Positions 51,228-59,672 of a stretch of DNA of 64,000 nt are shown here, in pieces. Every line of letters begins with the position of its first letter. Positions within the stretch are counted from its first letter, which is position 1. Source of the DNA: Isoptericola jiangsuensis (GTDB taxonomy: Bacteria; Actinomycetota; Actinomycetes; Actinomycetales; Cellulomonadaceae). The notes beneath the pieces are model-generated. The model was not told the DNA's origin and ran no database searches. It saw only the letters and a list, made by a program, of their open reading frames with translations. The DNA lies in NCBI RefSeq assembly GCF_002563715.1, contig NZ_PDJJ01000001.1:620001-684000 (forward strand), in the 5' to 3' direction. A program made the position numbers and the translations under genes.

Positions 51228-52754
51228 GTGTCCACGATCGTCGTCCCGTCCGTCCCGACCGGTGTCCTGGGGGACGCCTGGCGCCGCTGCGTGGGCACCG
51301 GCCGGCTGAACCTCGCCCTGCGGGCGGACTACCAGGAGTCCCTGGCGCTGGTGCAGTCCGAGATCGGGTTCGAGTACGTCCGGGGGCACGGCCTGCTGTC
51401 GGACGACCTCGGCATCCACCGCCCCTACGACGCGGGCGGACACCGGGGCACCCGCTACTCGTTCACGTACGCCGACCAGGTGCTCGACTCGTGGCTGGAA
51501 CGGGGGATCCGCCCGTTCCTCGAGCTCGGCTTCATGCCGTCCGGTCTGGCGTCGGGCGACCAGACGGTGTTCTGGTGGAAGGGCAACGTGACCCCGCCGC
51601 GCGACCACGGCGAGTGGGCCGCGCTGGTGCAGGCCGTGGTGCGGCACGCGATCGACCGGTACGGCCTGGACGAGGTCCGTCGCTGGCCGATCGAGGTCTG
51701 GAACGAGCCGAACCTCGTGAACTTCTGGCAGGACGCCTCCCAGGAGGCGTACTTCCGCCTGTACGAGGTGACGGCGGCCGCGGTGAAGGAGGTCGACGCG
51801 GAGCTCCAGGTGGGCGGCCCCGCGATCTCCCCGGGGGCCGACGAGTGGTGGGCGCCGTTCGCGGACTTCGTCACCGACCGCGACGTGCCGGTCGACTTCC
51901 TGTCGTTCCACGCGTACACCACCGGCCCCGCGCAGCACGTGCCGTTCGGCACCTACCAGACGCTGCGCGACCCGCAGTCGCTGCTCGACCAGTTCGCGAT
52001 GCCCGCGAAGCTGCTCGCCGGGTCGCGGCTGGAGGGCCTGCCGACGCACGTCACGGAGTTCTCCACGAGCTACCGCCCGGACAACCCGGTGCACGACACC
52101 CCGTACCAGGCGGCGTCCCTCGCCCCGGTGCTGGCCGGCGGCGGCGACCTCGTGGACTCGTTCTCCTACTGGACGTTCTGCGACGTCTTCGAGGAGGAGG
52201 GTGTGCCCGCGGCGGCGCTGCACGGCGGGTTCGGCCTGCTGGGCCACCGCCAGCTCCGCAAGCCCGCCTACCACCTGTACACCTTCATGGCGCGGATGGG
52301 GCAGGACGTGCTGCACCGCGGCGCCGACCACCTCGTCACCCGCGACGACGCCGGCCGCGTCACCGTGCTCGCCTGGCAGCCCGTGGGCGGCACCGACGCC
52401 CCCGAGGAGCCGGAGCGGCACGAGCTGCGCCTGTCTGTCCCGCTGGCGGGCGCCGACCGCGCGTCCGTGCACCGCTCCCGCGTCGCGCCCGACCAGGGCG
52501 ACGTCCTCGGCGCCTGGCGTCACCTCGGCCGCCCGGCCTCCCCGACCGCCCGCCAGCTCGACCTGCTGCACGAGGCGTCCGAGCCGGTCCGCTCCCTGAG
52601 CTCGCTCGACGTCGTGGACGGTCGCGTCACGCTCGACCTCACGCTCGCGCGCCACGAGGTCACGCTCGTCGAGATCGACCCCGTGCGCGACGAGACGCCG
52701 GCGTGGCTGGACGACGCGCGCATCGTCGGCCCCCGCGCGGCGCAGGGCGTCTGA
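51228..52754 (+). CDS. GH39 beta-xylosidase-type glycosidase
   Basis: A 508-aa intracellular GH39 enzyme. The acid/base is Glu160 in EVWNEPNLVNFW and the nucleophile Glu277 in HVTEFSTSY, the same residue numbers as in Thermoanaerobacterium XynB. The N-terminus (VGTGRLNLALRADYQESL) and HGLLSDD match the family. A C-terminal beta domain follows the barrel. It probably removes beta-xylosyl units from imported oligosaccharides, though some GH39 members act on other sugars. The GTG at 51228 follows GAGGAG (51216-51221). Its stop overlaps the DUF624 start (TGATG). Confidence 0.88.
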   Translation: MSTIVVPSVPTGVLGDAWRRCVGTGRLNLALRADYQESLALVQSEIGFEYVRGHGLLSDDLGIHRPYDAGGHRGTRYSFTYADQVLDSWLERGIRPFLELGFMPSGLASGDQTVFWWKGNVTPPRDHGEWAALVQAVVRHAIDRYGLDEVRRWPIEVWNEPNLVNFWQDASQEAYFRLYEVTAAAVKEVDAELQVGGPAISPGADEWWAPFADFVTDRDVPVDFLSFHAYTTGPAQHVPFGTYQTLRDPQSLLDQFAMPAKLLAGSRLEGLPTHVTEFSTSYRPDNPVHDTPYQAASLAPVLAGGGDLVDSFSYWTFCDVFEEEGVPAAALHGGFGLLGHRQLRKPAYHLYTFMARMGQDVLHRGADHLVTRDDAGRVTVLAWQPVGGTDAPEEPERHELRLSVPLAGADRASVHRSRVAPDQGDVLGAWRHLGRPASPTARQLDLLHEASEPVRSLSSLDVVDGRVTLDLTLARHEVTLVEIDPVRDETPAWLDDARIVGPRAAQGV

Positions 52755-53434
52755 TGGCGGCGCAGCAGGCCCGCGACCCGGGCGACGGCATCCTCAGCCG
52801 GATCGCGGCCCGGGTGTACTGGTACGGGACCGTCGGCGTGCTCGTCGCGCTCGGCTGCGTGCCGTCGCTCCTGCTGCTGCTCGCGCTCGACCGCTCGCCC
52901 GGGAACGTGCTCGTCCTGCCGCTGTGCCTCGCCCCGGCCGTGCCGTTCCTGTCCGCCGGGCTGTTCACGCTCCGGGCGCGGGCCCGGGTCGACGAGCCAG
53001 CCCCGGCGCGCACGTTCGCCCGCGGCCTGCGGCTCAACACCCGCGACGTGCTGCTCCTGGTGGTGCCCGCCCTGGTGCTGCTCGGCGTCGTCGCGACCTC
53101 CGTCGTGCACCGCGAGGCCGCCGGCATCGGTGTCGCGTACGTCGTCGTGCTGCTCGTCGTGGCGCTCGCCGTCGTCCTGTGGACGCTCCAGGCGCTCACC
53201 CTCGCCTCGGTGTTCCGGTTCCGGGTGCGTGACGTCGCCCGGCTCGCCCTCCACTACCTGACCCGCCGGCCCGGCGCGACCGTCGGCCTGCTCGCGCTCG
53301 TCGTCGTCGCCGGCGGCGTGGTCGCCGTCGCGGGGGAGGTGGGGCTGGTCGTCCTCGCCGTCGCCTGGCTCTGGTTCCTGCTGCGCGTGGACGCGCCCGT
53401 GCTCGCCGACGTCGAGGACCGGTACGTCGCCTGA
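52754..53434 (+). CDS. DUF624 (YesL-type) membrane protein
   Basis: A 226-aa protein with five to six hydrophobic segments, including YWYGTVGVLVALGCVPSLLLLL, and the conserved RGLRLNTRDVLLL segment (about residue 95) of DUF624. Such proteins accompany LplB-type sugar transporters (YesL in the Bacillus rhamnogalacturonan cluster) with unknown function. It is translationally coupled to the GH39 gene. A paralogue lies at 59673 with the matching RGYRLNLLDTAKL motif. Confidence 0.8.
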   Translation: MAAQQARDPGDGILSRIAARVYWYGTVGVLVALGCVPSLLLLLALDRSPGNVLVLPLCLAPAVPFLSAGLFTLRARARVDEPAPARTFARGLRLNTRDVLLLVVPALVLLGVVATSVVHREAAGIGVAYVVVLLVVALAVVLWTLQALTLASVFRFRVRDVARLALHYLTRRPGATVGLLALVVVAGGVVAVAGEVGLVVLAVAWLWFLLRVDAPVLADVEDRYVA

Positions 53435-53507
53435 CCCCCCGCGGAGGGCACGCGACGCTGCCCGCCCGACCCGCTCGACCTGATCGACCCCGACCCTGGA
53501 GGACCCC

Positions 53508-55544
53508 GTGCCCGAGACCCGCACGCCGCAGATCCGTTACGGCGGCGACTACAACCCCGAGCAGTGGCCGCGCGCGGTGTGGGAGGAGGACTACGCCGCG
53601 TTCGACCAGGCGTCCATCGACACCGTCACGCTCAACGTGTTCTCCTGGGCGACCCTCCAGCCCGACGCCGACACCTACGACTTCACGCAGCTCGACGAGA
53701 TCGTCGAGCGGGCCGTCGCGGGCGGACGCGACGTCGTGCTCGCCACCTCCACCGGTGCGCTCCCGCCGTGGCTCGCGCACGCCCACCCCGAGGTGTGCCG
53801 CACCGACTTCCAGGGCCGCCGCCACGTGTACGGCCAGCGCCACAACGCGTGCCCGAGCTCGCCCGTCTACCGGCGGCTCTCCGCCGAGCTCGCCGGCCGC
53901 ATCGCCGAGCGGTACGCCGGCACCCCCGGCCTGGTGGCGTGGCACGTCGGCAACGAGTACGGCGGGTTCGACGGCGGCTGCTGGTGCGACCTGTGCGGCG
54001 CCGGGTTCCAGGACTGGCTGCGCGAGCGGTACGGCACCCTCGACCGGCTCAACGAGGCGTGGAACGCGACGTTCTGGTCGCACACGTTCACCGCCTGGGA
54101 GCAGATCGTCCCGCCCAACATGCTGTCCGAGCACTGGCGCGGCCCCGACCACACCGCCTTCCAGGGCATCACCCTCGACTACCGCCGGTTCATGTCCGAG
54201 GCGATGCTCGCCAACTACCGCGACGAGAAGGCGCGCATCCGCGAGCACGACGCGCACACGCCCGTCACCACCAACTTCATGGGCATGTTCCGCCCCCTCG
54301 ACTACCACCGGTGGGCCGCCGACCTCGACCTCGCCTCCTGGGACAACTACCCGCCCGGGCAGCGCGAGCACGCCCGCACGGCGCTCGCCCACGACCTCAT
54401 GCGCGGCCTCAAGGACGGCGCCCCGTTCTGGGTCATGGAGCAGACGCCCACCATCACCGCGTCCCGCGACGTCAACCCTGTCAAGCGTCCCGGCGTCCTG
54501 CGGCTGTGGTCGTGGCAGGCCGTCGCGCACGGCGCCGACGCCGTCCTCTACTTCCAGATGCGTCAGTCGAAGGGCGCGTGCGAGAAGTACCACGGCGCCG
54601 TCCTCGACCACGCCGGCCGCACCGACACGCGTGCCTTCCGCGAGGTCGCCGCGCTCGGCGGCGAGCTGCGGGGCCTCGGGGACACCGTCCTCGGGGCCCG
54701 CACCCCCGCCCGCGTCGCGATGCTCTTCGACTGGGACTCCTGGTGGGCCGCCGAGATGACCGACGGCTTCAACCGGCACGCCCGCTACGTCGACACCGTC
54801 CTCGGCTACCACAAGGCCTTGTGGAACGCCGGCGCCCAGCTCGACGTCGTCCCCGTCACCGCCGACCTCACCGGCTACGACGTCGTCGTCGCGCCCATGC
54901 TGTACATGCTCAAGGGCGATGTCGCGGCACGCCTGGAGGAGGTCGCCGCCCGCGGCGGCACCGTCCTGTCGTCCTTCTGGGCGGGCCGCTCCGACGAGGA
55001 CGCCAACGCCTTCCTCGCCGACGCCCCCGGACCGCTGGGCGACCTGTTCGGCCTGCGCGTCGAGGAGACCGACTCCGCCGAGCCCGGGGACGTGAACCCC
55101 GTCCACCTCACCGGCCCCGACGGCGACGTCACCGCGGGCGGCACCCTCGTGTTCGAGGTCGTCGTGCCGCAGGGCGCCGAGGTCGTCGGCACGTACGGCG
55201 CCGAGTTCTACGCGGGCACCCCCGCCGTCACCCGCCACCCGTACGGCGACGGCGAGGCCTGGTACGTCGCCACGGCCCTCGACGCCGTGGGTCTGGAGCA
55301 CGTCGTGCGCCGCGTCCTGGCCCGGCACGACCTGGTGGGCCCCTACGCGGACGCCGCCGACGTCGAGCTCGCGGTCCGCGCGAAGGACGGGCAGCGGTTC
55401 GCGTTCGTCCTCAACCACGCCCTCGAGGCCCGGGAGGTCGCCGCGCACGCGTCCGGCACCGACCTGCTCACGGGGCGTCGGATCGAGGCGGGCCAGACCC
55501 TGCGGCTCGAGCCGACCGACGTCGTCGTGCTGCAGGAGGACTGA
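53508..55544 (+). CDS. GH42 beta-galactosidase (Cys-cluster type)
   Basis: A 678-aa GH42 enzyme. It has GGDYNPEQWPR at the N-terminus, acid/base Glu150 in HVGNEYGG and nucleophile Glu311 in WVMEQTP. Unlike the GH42 at 2030 it keeps a metal-binding cysteine set (EVCRTD, CWCDLCG), the zinc site of many GH42 structures. As last gene of the LacI/LplB locus it probably removes terminal beta-galactose (or alpha-L-arabinopyranose, a side activity of some GH42) from the imported oligosaccharide. The GTG at 53508 follows CTGGAGGA. It lacks a signal peptide. Confidence 0.9.
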   Translation: MPETRTPQIRYGGDYNPEQWPRAVWEEDYAAFDQASIDTVTLNVFSWATLQPDADTYDFTQLDEIVERAVAGGRDVVLATSTGALPPWLAHAHPEVCRTDFQGRRHVYGQRHNACPSSPVYRRLSAELAGRIAERYAGTPGLVAWHVGNEYGGFDGGCWCDLCGAGFQDWLRERYGTLDRLNEAWNATFWSHTFTAWEQIVPPNMLSEHWRGPDHTAFQGITLDYRRFMSEAMLANYRDEKARIREHDAHTPVTTNFMGMFRPLDYHRWAADLDLASWDNYPPGQREHARTALAHDLMRGLKDGAPFWVMEQTPTITASRDVNPVKRPGVLRLWSWQAVAHGADAVLYFQMRQSKGACEKYHGAVLDHAGRTDTRAFREVAALGGELRGLGDTVLGARTPARVAMLFDWDSWWAAEMTDGFNRHARYVDTVLGYHKALWNAGAQLDVVPVTADLTGYDVVVAPMLYMLKGDVAARLEEVAARGGTVLSSFWAGRSDEDANAFLADAPGPLGDLFGLRVEETDSAEPGDVNPVHLTGPDGDVTAGGTLVFEVVVPQGAEVVGTYGAEFYAGTPAVTRHPYGDGEAWYVATALDAVGLEHVVRRVLARHDLVGPYADAADVELAVRAKDGQRFAFVLNHALEAREVAAHASGTDLLTGRRIEAGQTLRLEPTDVVVLQED

Positions 55545-55551
55545 GCAGGGC

Positions 55552-55672
55552 GGTCGGGGTGGGGCGCGCGGTCGCGTTCACGGTCGCTGCGCGACCTCCA
55601 CTTCGGGTCTGACGACCCCGCGCCCCACCTCGACCACCCGGCCTCGCGGCACGACACCCTCGACCACCCGGC
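55552..55672. repeat. Long imperfect inverted repeat plus 15-bp direct repeat
   Basis: GGTCGGGGTGGGGCGCG (55552-55568) pairs with CGCGCCCCACCTCGACC (55619-55635) with one mismatch in 17. CCTCGACCACCCGGC occurs twice, at 55628-55642 and 55658-55672, 30 bp apart. The element fills the 140-bp convergent gap between GH42 and the SDR gene and may be a bidirectional terminator. It is not related to the 20-bp arrays. Confidence 0.6.
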
Positions 55673-55684
55673 GTCGTCGCGCGT

Positions 55685-56632
55685 TCAGCCGATGGCGGTG
55701 GCGAAGCCGTCGCGCCAGCTCGGGTAGCGCGGCTCCCAGCCGGTCTCCCGCTTGAGCCTCGCGTTCGACGACCCGCGCACCGTCGTCATGAGGGCGACGC
55801 CGAACTCGCCGATCAGCGGGCGGGCGAGCCAGGCCGGGACCCGCAGCGGCCGGCGCCCGCCGACCTGCTCGGCCAGGTACGGCAGCCACGCGGCGACGGG
55901 GGCGGGGTCGTCGTCGACGACGAAGTAGATGCCGGGCGCGGCGCGTTCGATCGCGGCGACGGTCGCGGCGGCGGCGTCGTCGACGTGGATCCACGACCAC
56001 ACGCCGGTCCCGCCGCCGACCACGGGGAACCGGCCGCGGCGCACCATCTGTCCCATGAGGCCGTCGCGGGACAGCGCGTTGCCGGGCCCGTAGAAGGTGC
56101 CGTAGCGCAGCACGACCCCCTCGATGCCGGGGGCGGTGGTGACGGCGTGCTCGACGTGCTCGATCGCGGCGAGGGTCTGCCGGGCCTCCTTGCCGGGATC
56201 GTCCGTGAGCGGGTCGGCCTCCGTCTTGACCGGGCCGCCGGTGCGCTGGTTGGCGAAGTGCCCGCCGAAGCTCTGCGCGACGACCCGGCGCGCCCCGGCC
56301 TCACGGGCGGCGGCCAGCAGGTGGTCGGTGCCCTGCGTGCGCAGCCGGTTGGTCGCCGCGAAGTCCTGGTCCCAGCGGCGCATGTCGCCCGACAGCGCGC
56401 TCAGGGCCGTGAGCTGGTGGACGACGACGTCCGGCCGGGCCTCGACGACGGCCCGGCGCACCGCGTCGGCGTCGAGGGGGTCCAGGACGACGCCGGTGGC
56501 GCCCGTCGCGTCGACGGCTGCGCGGCCGTCCGCCGAGCGGCTCGTGCCGTGCACGTCGTGGCCGGCCGCGACCAGCAGCCGCACGAGGCGGCTGCCCAGG
56601 GCTCCGGTGGCACCGGCGACGAAGATCCTCAT
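55685..56632 (-). CDS. NAD-dependent epimerase/SDR, predicted ECF41 target
   Basis: A 315-aa extended/atypical SDR. The Rossmann motif is MRIFVAGATGALGSRLVRLL (GxxGxxG, residues 7-13). The expected YxxxK site is not obvious, and the segment near 120-135 reads VVAQSFGGHFANQR. Its ATG at 56632 follows GGAGGGAG. It is transcribed divergently from an ECF41-type sigma factor and carries a close match to the ECF41 promoter, the genomic arrangement described for COE (carboxymuconolactone decarboxylase, oxidoreductase, epimerase) partners of that sigma group. Substrate unknown. Confidence 0.82.
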   Translation of the reverse strand: MRIFVAGATGALGSRLVRLLVAAGHDVHGTSRSADGRAAVDATGATGVVLDPLDADAVRRAVVEARPDVVVHQLTALSALSGDMRRWDQDFAATNRLRTQGTDHLLAAAREAGARRVVAQSFGGHFANQRTGGPVKTEADPLTDDPGKEARQTLAAIEHVEHAVTTAPGIEGVVLRYGTFYGPGNALSRDGLMGQMVRRGRFPVVGGGTGVWSWIHVDDAAAATVAAIERAAPGIYFVVDDDPAPVAAWLPYLAEQVGGRRPLRVPAWLARPLIGEFGVALMTTVRGSSNARLKRETGWEPRYPSWRDGFATAIG

Positions 56633-56669
56633 GGTCGTGCTCCCTCCGGGTGGGTGTGCTGACCCCTCC

Positions 56670-56696
56670 GACGAGGCAGGGCCACCGTCCGTGACA
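56670..56696 (-). promoter_or_regulatory. ECF41-type promoter of the SDR gene
   Basis: On the minus strand TGTCACG (56696-56690), N16, CGTC (56673-56670) fits the ECF41 consensus TGTCACA-N16-CGTC except for the last -35 base. It lies about 38 bp before the SDR ATG. Confidence 0.75.
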
Positions 56697-56756
56697 ACCT
56701 CGCCGCGACGACCGCGACTCGACCCCGGCGGCGGCACGCTCGGGCATGCTGGGAGC

Positions 56757-57746
56757 ATGACCGTCCCGCTCGCCGAGGCGCACGACACGCTGCGGCCGCT
56801 GATGTTCTCCGTCGCCTACCGCATGCTCGGCAGCGTCGCGGAGGCCGAGGACGTCGTGCAGGAGGCGTTCCTGCGCCTGCACCGCAGCGCGCCCGACGAC
56901 GTCGTCAACCTCGAGGCGTACGCCACGACGGTCACCACCCGCCTCGCGCTCGACACGCTGCGCTCGGCCCGTGTGCGCCGTGAGACGTACGTCGGGCCGT
57001 GGCTGCCCGAGCCGGTCGTGGACTCCCTGGACGCTGACCCCGCCCACCGCGTCGAGCTGGACGACACCGTCTCGACCGCGTTCCTGCTGCTCCTGGAGAC
57101 GCTGACGCCGGTGGAGCGTGCCGTGTTCGTGCTGCGCGAGGCGATGGGCTACGAGTACCGCGAGATCGCCGAGGTCGTCGACAAGAGCGAGGCGAACTGC
57201 CGGCAGATCCTCGCCCGCGCGCGCCGACGCGTCGACGACGGCAGCCCGCGCTTCGAGGCCACCCCCGCGGACCGCGACCGGCTCGCCACCCGGTTCCTCG
57301 CCGCGATCGAGGGCGGCGACCTCGCGGGCCTCGAACGGCTGCTCGCCGACGACGTGGTGCTCGTCGGGGACGGCGGCGGCCGCGCCCCGGCGATCCGCCG
57401 GCCGATGACGGGCGGGGTCGCCGTGGCGCGGTTCCTGCTCGGGCTCATGCGGCGCGGCGCCGCCCTGGGCGTGCTCGTGGACCTGGTGCCGGCCAACGGA
57501 CGTCCCGCCCTGCGGACACGTGCCGCCGACGGCGCGCTGCTCGGCGTGATGACGATCGAGACCGACGGGGAGCACGTCGTCGCGCTGCACAACCTCATCA
57601 ACCCCGACAAGCTCGGCCACCTCGGGCGCGTGGGGGACCTCGACGCGCTGCTGGGCGCCTCGGGTGGCGCCGCGGCACCGCAGGACGCCGCGGCCCCGGG
57701 GGACCCCGGGGCCGCCGACGGTCCGGGGGCGTCCCCGGCCGGGTGA
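56757..57746 (+). CDS. ECF41/SigJ-type sigma factor with C-terminal SnoaL-like domain
   Basis: A 329-aa sigma factor. Region 2 contains MFSVAYRMLGSVAEAEDVVQEAFLRLHR, and region 4 (about residues 110-160) has LTPVERAVFVLREAMGYEYREIAEVV and SEANCRQILARARRRV. A SnoaL-like fold extends from about residue 178 with FLAAIEGGDLAGLERLLADDV, and NLINPDKL, close to the NPDKL motif reported to matter for ECF41 autoregulation, appears near residue 282. No separate anti-sigma is needed in this group because the C-terminal domain regulates activity. The ATG at 56757 follows CATGCT (56745-56750) by 6 nt. The last 40 residues are Ala/Pro/Gly-rich. Confidence 0.88.
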   Translation: MTVPLAEAHDTLRPLMFSVAYRMLGSVAEAEDVVQEAFLRLHRSAPDDVVNLEAYATTVTTRLALDTLRSARVRRETYVGPWLPEPVVDSLDADPAHRVELDDTVSTAFLLLLETLTPVERAVFVLREAMGYEYREIAEVVDKSEANCRQILARARRRVDDGSPRFEATPADRDRLATRFLAAIEGGDLAGLERLLADDVVLVGDGGGRAPAIRRPMTGGVAVARFLLGLMRRGAALGVLVDLVPANGRPALRTRAADGALLGVMTIETDGEHVVALHNLINPDKLGHLGRVGDLDALLGASGGAAAPQDAAAPGDPGAADGPGASPAG

Positions 57747-57752
57747 CGCGAC

Positions 57753-57784
57753 CCCGGACGGGGGCGGGCCCGCCCCCGTCCGGG
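57753..57784. terminator. Bidirectional terminator between sigma-factor and GH5 genes
   Basis: A perfect 32-bp palindrome: CCCGGACGGGGGCGGG (57753-57768) followed directly by its reverse complement (57769-57784). It is centred in the 47-bp convergent gap, 6 bp after the sigma stop and 9 bp before the GH5 stop. Confidence 0.82.
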
Positions 57785-57793
57785 CGCTCCGGC

Positions 57794-59512
57794 TCAGCCG
57801 ACGGTGCCGGTGACCGTCGCGCCGTCCTTCGTGACCGTGTACGCCACCGTGTCGCCGCTCCAGAGGTGGAACGTGAGGTGGACGGGCTCGCCGTCGCGGA
57901 CCTCCGCGAAGAACGCCGGGCGCAGCACGATGCGGCCCGCGTCCTCGTCCGGCACGAACGCGGCGTCGAACTCCTTGAACGTCGTCCAGGGGTGCGGGCC
58001 GGCGCCCGACCCGTCGGCGTAGGCGGCCTCCATCGTGGCGAGCCGGTCGCCGCGGAACTGCGTGGGCACCGCGAAGTCGTCGGTGGTGCCGGTGGCGTCC
58101 GCGAGCAGCGGGGTGTCGGCGACGACCACCTCGACGTCCCACGGCACGCCGCGGGAGAACCGGGCCGTGAGCTCCGCCTGCAGGCCGTACGCGTCCCCGG
58201 TGAGGCGGTCCAGCAGGCGCTGGGTCAGGGTGAGGCGGTCGCCGTCGACCCGGTAGTCGACGCCCCGGCGCAGGGGACGCCGCTCGTCCCACAGGCCCAG
58301 GAACCGGGTGCCGTGCGGCTCCAGGGTGAGGGTCTGCGCCTCGACCGCGCCGGGCCGGACGAACACCTGGTCCGTCGACGCGGTGCCCGACCGGGTGCGC
58401 CACGACGACGCGATCTGCGCGAACAGCTCCGGGTCCCGCCACGTCAGGTCGGCGCGGTCGAGGTGCTGGCCGTTGTCCCACAGCATCGTGGTCACGCCCG
58501 CCGCGCGCGCCTCGGCGCCGAACAGCTCGAAGAACTTCAGCTTCTCGCCCTGCTCGATCGTGCCCGTGTGCCGGTCGAACCCGAGCAGCCCGTACTCGCC
58601 CAGGACGACCGGCACCCCGGCGTCGACGAACGTCTCCCGCACCCGCTCGAACGTCCCGGTCAGGTCGGCCCGCGCGACGTCGTCGAACCGGTAGCCGCCC
58701 GCCACGTTCACGCTGAACGGCCAGTAGCCGTAGTAGTGGACGGTGGCGGCGAGCTGCGGGTCGTCGAGGCCGTCGATGGTCGCCGCGAGCGCGTCGAGGC
58801 GCTCCTGGCCCGCGTTGGTGTGCAGCGTCGGCAGCACCAGGAGCCGGTCGTCGTTGTTCCCGCCGGAGGCGCGGACGACGTCGTGGAACGCCACGTTGAG
58901 GTCGTGCAGCAGGGCGTCACCCGTGGCGTCGTCCACGCCGGCGAACTGCGGCTCGTTGAGGGACTCGAACGACAGGCCGGCGGGGTGGTCGGCGAACCGG
59001 TCGGCGACCTGCTCCCAGGTGGCCACGAACTGCGCGGTGACGCCCGCGGGGTCGCTCGGCAGCGCATGGGTCCACATCCAGGAGTCGTGGTGCACGTTGA
59101 GCAGGACGGCGAGGTCCTCGTCCAGCGCCCAGTCGACGACCTGCTCCACACGGTCGAGGAACACGGGGTCGATCGTGTACCCGGGCGCCGGGCCCTCGTG
59201 CTGGCCCCACGTCACGGGGATGCGGGTCGAGCGGAAGCCCTCGTCGGCGACGGCGGCGATCTGCTCGCGGGTGACCACGGGATTGCCCCAGGCGGTCTCG
59301 TCGTCGCCGACGGCGTCGAACGAGTTGCCGAGGTTCCAGCCGGGCTGCATGGCCGCGACCTGCTGTGCGGCGGTGGTGCCGGGCCCGCGGTCGCCGGGCC
59401 CGTGCCCGTGACCCTGCCCCTGACCGGGGCCGGCGGCCGCCGTGCCGGCGGTGAGTGCGAGGAGCGTCGCCGTCGCCACGGCGACGGCCGGTGTTCTGCG
59501 GGGGTGCCTCAT
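57794..59512 (-). CDS. Secreted GH5 endo-beta-glucanase with X2-type module
   Basis: A 572-aa secreted enzyme. The signal peptide is residues 1-27 (TAGTAAAGPG), then a Gly/His/Gln-rich linker. The GH5 catalytic domain (about 50-385) has WNLGNSFDA, acid/base Glu187 in SLNEPQF and nucleophile Glu306 in VLGEYGLLG. The pattern suits subfamily 4 (endoglucanase, xyloglucanase or lichenase). The C-terminal 190 residues begin with an X2/Ig-like module (DQVFVRPGAVEAQTLTL, LTGDAYGLQAELTARFSRG), often found in cellulosome-type and actinobacterial GH5 enzymes. The ATG at 59512 has a weak ribosome site. Its promoter carries a CG-centred 18-bp palindrome. Confidence 0.87.
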   Translation of the reverse strand: MRHPRRTPAVAVATATLLALTAGTAAAGPGQGQGHGHGPGDRGPGTTAAQQVAAMQPGWNLGNSFDAVGDDETAWGNPVVTREQIAAVADEGFRSTRIPVTWGQHEGPAPGYTIDPVFLDRVEQVVDWALDEDLAVLLNVHHDSWMWTHALPSDPAGVTAQFVATWEQVADRFADHPAGLSFESLNEPQFAGVDDATGDALLHDLNVAFHDVVRASGGNNDDRLLVLPTLHTNAGQERLDALAATIDGLDDPQLAATVHYYGYWPFSVNVAGGYRFDDVARADLTGTFERVRETFVDAGVPVVLGEYGLLGFDRHTGTIEQGEKLKFFELFGAEARAAGVTTMLWDNGQHLDRADLTWRDPELFAQIASSWRTRSGTASTDQVFVRPGAVEAQTLTLEPHGTRFLGLWDERRPLRRGVDYRVDGDRLTLTQRLLDRLTGDAYGLQAELTARFSRGVPWDVEVVVADTPLLADATGTTDDFAVPTQFRGDRLATMEAAYADGSGAGPHPWTTFKEFDAAFVPDEDAGRIVLRPAFFAEVRDGEPVHLTFHLWSGDTVAYTVTKDGATVTGTVG

Positions 59513-59578
59513 GCGGTGTGCCCTTCGTCGCGCACGTCCGGCGCCGGGGTGGCGCCGCTGGAGGTGTCGAGGCCTCGT

Positions 59579-59631
59579 CGTCGAAGCGCTTCGACGGTCG
59601 CCATGCTCCCGAGCCGGGCGACCCCTGTCAA
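59579..59631 (-). promoter_or_regulatory. Promoter and LacI/CelR-like operator of the GH5 gene
   Basis: On the minus strand TTGACA (59631-59626), N17, GAGCAT (59608-59603). Beyond it lies CGTCGAAGCGCTTCGACG (59579-59596), a perfect 18-bp palindrome with central AGCGCT, like the centre of the CelR/CebR operators of actinobacterial cellulase genes (TGGGAGCGCTCCCA). It would cover +1, so the gene is probably repressed by a LacI protein until a cello-oligosaccharide is present. Confidence 0.65.
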
Positions 59632-59672
59632 GAGGACCGGGCGGGCCGCCGCCCGACCGGTAGCGTGACCAC

